Positions 58,730-64,000 of a DNA stretch of 64,000 nucleotides are shown here, in pieces. Numbering within the stretch: position 1 is the first letter of the stretch; the number at the start of each line of letters is the position of its first letter. Made by a program: the position numbers and the translations under genes. Source of the DNA: Tabrizicola caldifontis (GTDB taxonomy: Bacteria; Pseudomonadota; Alphaproteobacteria; Rhodobacterales; Rhodobacteraceae); NCBI RefSeq assembly GCF_004762095.1, contig NZ_SIJH01000005.1, positions 124,001 through 188,000 of the forward strand. Reading direction: 5' to 3'. A model generated the notes under the pieces. The model searched no databases. It was not told where the DNA came from and saw only the letters and a program-made list of their open reading frames with translations.

Positions 58730-59134
58730 ATGCGGTCGCATTGGATGGTGGTGCCGATGATGTTGGCGCTGGCGGCTTGCGTCGAACGCAAGATCCCGTC
58801 CGGGGCCGAGGACTACGCGACCTTCTGTGCCGCCTGTCATGGGCCGGGCGGCAGGGGTGACGGTCCTGCGGCCGAGGGGCTGGCGAAGCGTCCGGCAGAT
58901 CTGACGCGCCTTGCCGCCGCAAATGGCGGAGCATTCCCCGGCACCCGGGTCATGGCAAAGATCTGGGGCTATACCGGGGTTGCACCGGGCAAGGCCAGCG
59001 GCTCGCCCATGCCGGAGTTCGGTCCGCTTCTGCAGGGCGATCTGGTTCCCTATGATGGCGGTGACGGCATACAGACGCCCACACCCGTGCGTCTGGTCCA
59101 GATCGCGGAATATGTGAAGATGCTTCAGGAATAG
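58730..59134 (+). CDS. lipoprotein c-type cytochrome
   Basis: A 134-residue protein. A lipoprotein signal ends LALAAC (Cys17). One heme motif, FCAACHG (Cys33, Cys36, His37), and a candidate distal Met in SGSPMPEFG mark a class I cytochrome c. It is probably membrane-bound in the periplasm. The start ATG at 58730 follows GGGAGG by seven bases; an earlier ATG at 58712 overlaps lolD. Overlap with the lol genes suggests co-transcription, an unusual partner. Confidence 0.85.
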   Translation: MRSHWMVVPMMLALAACVERKIPSGAEDYATFCAACHGPGGRGDGPAAEGLAKRPADLTRLAAANGGAFPGTRVMAKIWGYTGVAPGKASGSPMPEFGPLLQGDLVPYDGGDGIQTPTPVRLVQIAEYVKMLQE

Positions 59135-59267
59135 GCGGCCGAAGACACGTCCGTTCCGACGGCGGCAGGGCCGGCCAGGCTGGTGCATGAGGTGCTGGTC
59201 GGCGGTAGGCTTTCCGCCAGGCCTTTTCTGCTTGCCGATTCATGCCTGGGGGAAGCCCGGGTGCCCA

Positions 59268-59913
59268 GGCCAATGCCAAGTCGGCGGCCGCGAAATGCAG
59301 GCCTGCGGCCAAGCCCACGAAACCATGCCGGATGGCTGTCTGAAAGCGCAGCCTCTCCAGCAGGTATAAGGGTACGCTGCCACATAGGTCAGCCTGCCTC
59401 CAGCCAGCAACCACAGCGAGACCGACGGCAGCGCCGCCGACACCGGGCCGATCGCGATCACGCCGACCCAGCCCAGCATCAGATAGATCAGAATCGACAG
59501 CCGGTCGTATCTCCGGTCAGTGCCACCTTCACGGTGATAGCCAGTGACGCGCCGACCCGGACCACAATGCCCAGACCCCAGGCCCACGCACCGCTATCCA
59601 GATTCGGGATAAAAGCAGTATAAGTGCCCGCGATCATCACGTAGATCATCGAATGGTCGAAGCGGCGCAGCAGCCACTTCAGGGCACCGGGCGGCGTCGT
59701 GTTGTAGGCCAGAGAAACGCCCCACATCAGGAAGAACCGCGCCGCATGGACCGCCAGCGCCGCAAAGGTGCCGATCCCGGCATTCTGCATCGCATGGCCC
59801 AGAAGCAGCGGAGAGGCGATCAGCCCGGCCAGCAGCGCAAACGCATGCACGATTCCGTCGGCCAGAACCTCGTTCAGCGATGACGGACGCTTCCACAGGC
59901 GGGAATGGGTCAT
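59268..59913 (-). pseudogene. hemolysin III family (YqfA/TrhA-like) membrane protein, broken by two frameshifts
   Basis: Frame 1 from ATG 59913 gives NEVLADGIVHAFALLAGLIA, GVSLAYN and 'RRFDHSMIYVMIAGTYTAF', the PAQR/hemolysin III pattern with its His and Asp. After SLAITVKVALTG it hits a stop. A -1 shift near 59512 restores YDRLSILIYLMLGWVGVIAI and 'ALPSVSLWLLAGG'. A second -1 shift near 59376 restores VPLYLLERLRFQTAIRHGFV and 'GLHFAAADLAL'. The last part of the gene then reads on toward the cytochrome c gene. The family usually has seven helices. Real decay or two one-base sequence errors would both give this pattern. Confidence 0.75.
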
Positions 59914-60079
59914 GGTCCTGGGCGCGCGGGAAAGCTTGCACCAGCCATGATATCCCTGTGCCCGGGGTCAGGCGCGTTCGCCGATTGTGACGCCACGTCG
60001 CCCAGGGCCCTGCTGCCCGCCTTGCCCCCCGCGCCCCAAGCCGCTAGGAAACCGGCAACCGACATCCTGCGAGGCCCAA

Positions 60080-61420
60080 ATGCGTCTGTCCCGCTACTTC
60101 CTGCCCGTCCTGAAGGAAAACCCCGCCGAGGCGCAGATCGTCAGCCACCGCTACATGCTGCGCGCGGGCATGATCAAGCAGCAGGCGGCCGGCATCTATT
60201 CCTGGCTGCCGCTGGGCTATCGCGCCCTGCGCAGGATCGAGGAGATCGTTCATCAGGAACAGATCCGCGCCGGGCACATCCCGCTGCTGATGCCCACGCT
60301 GCAACCGGCCGACCTGTGGCGCGAGTCCGGGCGCTATGACGACTATGGGCAGGAAATGCTGCGCATCCGCGACCGGCAGGACCGCGAGATGCTTTACGGC
60401 CCCACGAACGAGGAGATGATCACCGACATCTTCCGGTCCCACGTCACCAGCTACAAGGATCTGCCGCTGACGCTTTACCATATCCAGTGGAAGTTCCGCG
60501 ACGAGATGCGGCCGCGCTTCGGTGTCATGCGCGGGCGCGAGTTCCTGATGAAGGACGGCTACAACTTCGACGTGGACAAGGAAGCGGCCCTGCACGCCTA
60601 CAACCGCCACATGGTCAGCTACCTGCGCACCTACGAACGCATGGGGCTGACCGCGATCCCGATGCGTGCGGCATCGGGGCCGATCGGCGGGGACAACACG
60701 CATGAATTCCTGGTGCTTGCCCAGACCGGCGAAAGCGAGGTGTTCTACGACGACCGCGTGACCGCGCTTAAGCTTGGCAATCGCGACATCGACTATGACG
60801 ACCGCGAACAGGTCGCGAAGGTCTGCGCAGAGTTCACGACCCTTTACGCCCGCACCGATGAAACGCACGACGAGGCGGCCTTTGCCCAGGTTCCCGAAGC
60901 GCACCGCAAGGTCGGACGGGGCATCGAGGTCGGGCAGATCTTCTACTTCTCGACCAAGTATTCCGAACCGATGGGGGCCTATGTCACCAACGCCGCCGGC
61001 GAACGGGTTCCGGTGCACATGGGGTCGCACGGGATCGGCGTCAGCCGCCTTCTGGGCGCGATCATCGAGGCCAGCCATGACGACAGGGGTATCATCTGGC
61101 CCGAGGGCGTGACCCCCTTCCCGGTGGGGATCGTCAATCTGAAACAGGGCGACACGGTCGCCGATGCCGCCTGCGCGGGACTGGAAAAGGCGCTGCTCGC
61201 GCGGGGGCTCGAGCCGCTTTATGACGACCGCGACGAACGTGCCGGGGCGAAATTCGCCACAATGGATCTGATTGGCCTTCCCTGGCGGATCACCGTGGGG
61301 CCGCGTGGGCTGGAGAAGGGGGTTGTCGAACTGACGTCCCGCCGCACCGGCGAAAGCGAGGAGATGAGCCCCGAGGCTGCAGTTGACCGCATCGCGCAGA
61401 TCTTTGCCGACCACGCCTGA
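60080..61420 (+). CDS. proS: prolyl-tRNA synthetase
   Basis: A 446-residue class II synthetase. Motif 1 lies near '[21 protein letters not shown]', motif 2 at [20 protein letters not shown], and motif 3 at '[15 protein letters not shown]'. It lacks the editing (INS) domain, as in alphaproteobacterial type ProRS. ATG 60080 begins [20 protein letters not shown]. proS near lolC/lolD is a familiar alphaproteobacterial arrangement; here the broken hemolysin III gene and a cytochrome c lie between. Confidence 0.95.
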   Translation: MRLSRYFLPVLKENPAEAQIVSHRYMLRAGMIKQQAAGIYSWLPLGYRALRRIEEIVHQEQIRAGHIPLLMPTLQPADLWRESGRYDDYGQEMLRIRDRQDREMLYGPTNEEMITDIFRSHVTSYKDLPLTLYHIQWKFRDEMRPRFGVMRGREFLMKDGYNFDVDKEAALHAYNRHMVSYLRTYERMGLTAIPMRAASGPIGGDNTHEFLVLAQTGESEVFYDDRVTALKLGNRDIDYDDREQVAKVCAEFTTLYARTDETHDEAAFAQVPEAHRKVGRGIEVGQIFYFSTKYSEPMGAYVTNAAGERVPVHMGSHGIGVSRLLGAIIEASHDDRGIIWPEGVTPFPVGIVNLKQGDTVADAACAGLEKALLARGLEPLYDDRDERAGAKFATMDLIGLPWRITVGPRGLEKGVVELTSRRTGESEEMSPEAAVDRIAQIFADHA

Positions 61421-61479
61421 CAGGCAAATGGGCCGCCCCGCCGCTGCATCCGGCCTGCGGCGGCCTTCTCCAGTTTCGA

Positions 61480-61962
61480 TCACTGGCCCTCTGACGGCGG
61501 ACCGAATCGTTCCAGCATCCGCGCCTTGATCTGGTCGCGCGCCTGGCGGTAGGCGGCAAGCTTTGCCTCGCGCGTCTCTCCCAGACCGGTGGGGTCAAGG
61601 ATCGGCCAGTATTCGATTTCAAGATGGTGATACCGCGTCAGTTCCAGCGCCATGCGCTGGCTGGCCGGGCTGAGGGCAACGATCAGGTCGAACTGCGACA
61701 GGTCATCGCCCCATTCCTGCATTTCCTCGAAACTGCGGGATCTGTGGCGGCTGAGTTCGATTCCCAGCTCTTGGCATACCGCGATGGAAAAGCCGTCGAT
61801 CTCCATGTCATTCTTGACGCCGGCCGACTGAACATAAGCGCGCTGGCCGTACAGCTTCTTCATCAGTCCTTCCGCCATGGGCGAACGGACGGCGTTGTGG
61901 TCACAGCAGAACAGCACCGATTGCGGGAAGTCGCCCAAGATCAGCCCCAGTGCAGCACACAT
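61480..61962 (-). CDS. low-molecular-weight phosphatase / arsenate reductase-like protein
   Basis: A 160-residue protein. The P-loop CX5R is Cys20-DHNAV-Arg26 (VLFCCDHNAVRSPMAEGL), and the catalytic Asp is in WPILDPTGLGE. It is a low-Mr protein tyrosine phosphatase or its arsenate-reductase relatives. The N-terminal codons overlap the UPF0262 gene by 22 bases. Conserved next to hisD and UPF0262 in Rhodobacterales. Confidence 0.85.
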   Translation of the reverse strand: MCAALGLILGDFPQSVLFCCDHNAVRSPMAEGLMKKLYGQRAYVQSAGVKNDMEIDGFSIAVCQELGIELSRHRSRSFEEMQEWGDDLSQFDLIVALSPASQRMALELTRYHHLEIEYWPILDPTGLGETREAKLAAYRQARDQIKARMLERFGPPSEGQ

Positions 61963-62417
61963 ATCAAGGTGAACAGCCGTCGCGCTGTGTCGGTATCGAC
62001 CTCGGCCTTGCCCTGAAGGCGCTCCTGCAGAATCGCGGCGCCCTCGTTGTGGATGCCGCGCCGCGCCATGTCGATCGCCTCGATCTGGCTGGGTGGCAGG
62101 CGCTTTACCGCGTCGAAGTAGGACTCGCAGATCTGGAAATAGTCCTTCACCACCTGCCGGAAGGGGCCGAGCGACAGGTGGAACTCGGCTGCCTTCAGCC
62201 CCTCTTCGGTCGCGATGTCAAAGACAAGACGCCCGTCGCGGATGGCAAGGTGCAGCCGGAAGGGCCCTTCCGGCGTTTCGCGGTCGGGACGTGGCGGAAG
62301 CGCGAAGCTGTTTTCCTCCAGCAGGTCGAAGATCGCCACGCGGCGTTCCTGTTCGATTTCCGGCGTGGGCCGGGCAAGGCCCCGTTCGTCGATCTCGATC
62401 TGGCAAAGGCGGTTCAT
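61941..62417 (-). CDS. UPF0262 family protein
   Basis: A 158-residue protein. NRLCQIEIDERGLARPTPEI, then ERRVAIFDLLEENSFALP and FRQVVKDYFQICESYFDAVK with PPSQIEAIDMARRGIHNEGA, matches UPF0262. No enzymatic motif is seen. Start ATG 62417; an ATG at 62426 adds three residues. Function unknown; the gene is syntenic with hisD and the phosphatase, here interrupted by a nuclease on the other strand. Confidence 0.85.
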   Translation of the reverse strand: MNRLCQIEIDERGLARPTPEIEQERRVAIFDLLEENSFALPPRPDRETPEGPFRLHLAIRDGRLVFDIATEEGLKAAEFHLSLGPFRQVVKDYFQICESYFDAVKRLPPSQIEAIDMARRGIHNEGAAILQERLQGKAEVDTDTARRLFTLICVLHWG

Positions 62418-62589
62418 CGGCAGCATCCCCGTGGTTCTGCCCGTGATGCCCGACCTGTGGCCCGGGGGTCAAGCGACGACCGTGGGCAGGGAGGGCGCCG
62501 GCTTGACCGGTTCGCAGCGATGAACGATCACCGGTCATATGCGACCCCGAATGCGGGGGACCATTGTCCAGCACCGAAGGGATCGGCCG

Positions 62590-63081
62590 ATGCGCAGGAT
62601 TGTCGCCGCGCTACTTCTTGTCATCCGGGCCGAACAGGCCCCGGCCCAGGTCGATGTCACCAGCCACCAGACCATCTTTCCTGGCCCCTACGATGCGGAA
62701 GTCGTCCAGGTTATCGACGGCGATACGCTTGAGGTCATCGTTGCTCTCTGGCCCGGGCTTCGCGCGGAATACCGCGTCCGTGTGCGGGGCATCGATGCGC
62801 CGGAACTTTACCGGCCGGCCTGCCGCGAGGAGGCCGAACTTGCCGAGGTCGCCCGCCAGCAGGCCGAGCGCCTCTACCCGCCGGGGACCGCGGTGCAGCT
62901 GCGCGATGTCAGCTATGACGCCTTCGCCGGGCGCGTGGTAGCCGACATTCGCCGCTGGAGAACCGACCGCTGGCTGCCACTGGGGAAAGAGCTGATGGAT
63001 CGCGGGCTTGCCGTCGAATGGGATCCCCGTCAATCGGCCTTCGTCTGGTGCCCGACCGGCACCGAACCCGTCAGCGAATGA
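62590..63081 (+). CDS. thermonuclease (SNase) family protein
   Basis: A 163-residue protein. A signal-like N-terminus (MRRIVAALLLVIRAEQAPAQ) precedes a staphylococcal-nuclease domain with 'AEVVQVIDGDTLEVIV' (calcium-binding Asp), 'YRVRVRGIDAPELYRP' (catalytic Arg/Glu region) and YDAFAGRVVADI. Predicted calcium-dependent extracytoplasmic nuclease. It abuts the convergent hisD stop with no gap. It lies in an inversion-like position between UPF0262 and hisD, which are usually adjacent. Confidence 0.8.
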   Translation: MRRIVAALLLVIRAEQAPAQVDVTSHQTIFPGPYDAEVVQVIDGDTLEVIVALWPGLRAEYRVRVRGIDAPELYRPACREEAELAEVARQQAERLYPPGTAVQLRDVSYDAFAGRVVADIRRWRTDRWLPLGKELMDRGLAVEWDPRQSAFVWCPTGTEPVSE

Positions 63082-64000
63082 CTATCCGTTCAACCTGTCC
63101 AGCCGTGCCCGCACACTTAGGCCGTGCGCCTGAAGGCCCTCGCTGATCGCCAGCCGTTCTGCGGCAGGGCCGATGGCTTTCAGCGCCTCGGGCGTCATTC
63201 TGGCCAGCGTCGTGCGCTTCATGAAATCCAGCACCGAGAGACCGCTGGAAAACCGCGCCGATCGCGCCGTGGGCAACACATGGTTCGGGCCACCGACATA
63301 ATCGCCGATGGCCTCGGGCGTGTAGGCCCCCAGAAAGATCGCGCCGGCATGCGTGATCTTGTGGGCAAGGGCGTCGGGATCGGCGACGCACAATTCCAGG
63401 TGCTCGGGCGCGACGCGGTTCGACAGCGCGGCTGCTTCATCCAGGTCTCGCGCCACGATCACCGCGCCGTGGCTGGCCCAGCTTGCCCCGGCGGTCGCCC
63501 GCCGATCCAGTGTTTCCAGCCGCTTCGCTACCGCCTGCGCGACGGCCTGGCCGAAACCGGCATCGATGGTTATCAGGATCGACTGAGCGCTTTCATCGTG
63601 TTCGGCCTGGCTCAGCAGGTCCAGCGCGATCCAGTCAGGGTCGTTGTCCCCGTCGGCGATCACCAGGATCTCGGACGGCCCGGCGATCATGTCGATGCCC
63701 ACGCGGCCGAAGACCCGGCGCTTGGCCGCGGCCACATAGGCATTGCCCGGTCCGGTGATCTTGTCGACCGGGGCAATGGTTTCCGTGCCGTATGCCAGGG
63801 CCGCAATCGCCTGCGCCCCGCCGATCCGATAGATGGCGTCAACTCCGGCAATATCGGCTGCCAGAAGCACCAGCGGGTTCACCACGCCCGCCGGGGTCGG
63901 GCAGGCTACGACCAGCCGCTCAACCCCTGCAAGCTTGGCAGGGATTGCATTCATCAGGACGCTGGAGGGGTAAGAGGCCAGCCCGCCCGGAACATAGAGC
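63082..64000 (-). CDS. hisD: histidinol dehydrogenase, 3' part (truncated by window edge)
   Basis: The C-terminal ~306 residues; the start lies beyond 64000. '[16 protein letters not shown]', '[19 protein letters not shown]', '[15 protein letters not shown]', '[14 protein letters not shown]', then '[12 protein letters not shown]' and [20 protein letters not shown] are HisD motifs. The Glu/His pair in APEHLE forms the active site, and the zinc ligands lie in AEHD and PNH. It performs the last two steps of histidine synthesis. Confidence 0.96.
   Translation of the reverse strand, partial: LYVPGGLASYPSSVLMNAIPAKLAGVERLVVACPTPAGVVNPLVLLAADIAGVDAIYRIGGAQAIAALAYGTETIAPVDKITGPGNAYVAAAKRRVFGRVGIDMIAGPSEILVIADGDNDPDWIALDLLSQAEHDESAQSILITIDAGFGQAVAQAVAKRLETLDRRATAGASWASHGAVIVARDLDEAAALSNRVAPEHLELCVADPDALAHKITHAGAIFLGAYTPEAIGDYVGGPNHVLPTARSARFSSGLSVLDFMKRTTLARMTPEALKAIGPAAERLAISEGLQAHGLSVRARLDRLNG

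Overview
The window is a high-GC, gene-dense chromosomal segment of an alphaproteobacterium. Gene content and synteny point to the Rhodobacterales (Rhodobacter/Paracoccus/Gemmobacter-like). The evidence is: cmk-rpsA-ihfB and lapA-trpF-trpB blocks, a short ProRS, a UPF0262 protein overlapping a low-Mr phosphatase next to hisD, a DUF1127 gene divergent from a LysR gene, a class II AroA, and small GC-rich palindromes between genes. I see no rRNA or tRNA gene, insertion sequence, prophage or CRISPR array. The genus is an inference.

Layout. 1-5.8 kb: an antibiotic-biosynthesis-monooxygenase-like fragment, a small DUF3329-like membrane protein, and a minus-strand envelope-stress operon (27-aa membrane peptide, XpaC, TelA, DUF2927 lipoprotein, SPFH/GYF protein, zinc-ribbon membrane protein). 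5.9-12.3 kb: rluB, tadA, a UPF0173 hydrolase, a ceramidase-like protein, gatCA, a lipoprotein and a cell-wall amidase. 12.3-13.8 kb: RNase P RNA, an FNR-type box before a secreted EF-hand protein, and rpmG. 13.9-21.2 kb: VIT-family transporter, GNAT enzyme, BI-1 protein, DUF1127/LysR pair, quinone oxidoreductase, an XRE regulator with a sigma-54 promoter, hisN and aroA. 21.2-28.2 kb: two doubtful stretches around cmk, then rpsA, ihfB, lapA, trpF and trpB (trpA is not here). 28.2-29.9 kb: the most unusual locus, two exported proteins with long poly-aspartate tails followed by a membrane-anchored LuxR-type regulator. 30-37 kb: DUF2237, ileS, ogt, DUF3253, EamA transporter, metG. 37.1-37.5 kb: a decayed secreted-protein gene. 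37.8-46.7 kb: a small membrane protein, katG divergent from oxyR, a CxxC protein, PCu(A)C copper chaperone, TrmO-like protein, FAD oxidoreductase, parE. 46.9-51 kb: a YnjBCD-type ABC importer. 51-56 kb (minus strand): a diguanylate cyclase paired with an H-NOX protein that lacks the heme-ligand His, a DUF4153 protein, an MDR oxidoreductase and a membrane-protein/XRE pair. 56.3-64 kb: lolC/E-lolD-cytochrome c, a hemolysin III gene broken in three frames, proS, low-Mr phosphatase, UPF0262, a nuclease and the 3' part of hisD.

Most genes are housekeeping: aminoacyl-tRNA synthesis (ileS, metG, proS, gatCA), RNA modification (tadA, rluB, trmO-like), translation (rpsA, rpmG, rnpB), and Trp, His and aromatic biosynthesis. 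Accessory interest lies in signalling and envelope modules: the poly-Asp/LuxR operon, the TelA/XpaC/SPFH operon, the H-NOX/DGC pair, the sigma-54-driven XRE gene and the FNR-box EF-hand gene. At least two genes show single-base frameshifts; these are either real decay or residual sequencing errors. Family names come from recognising motifs by eye, with no database search.
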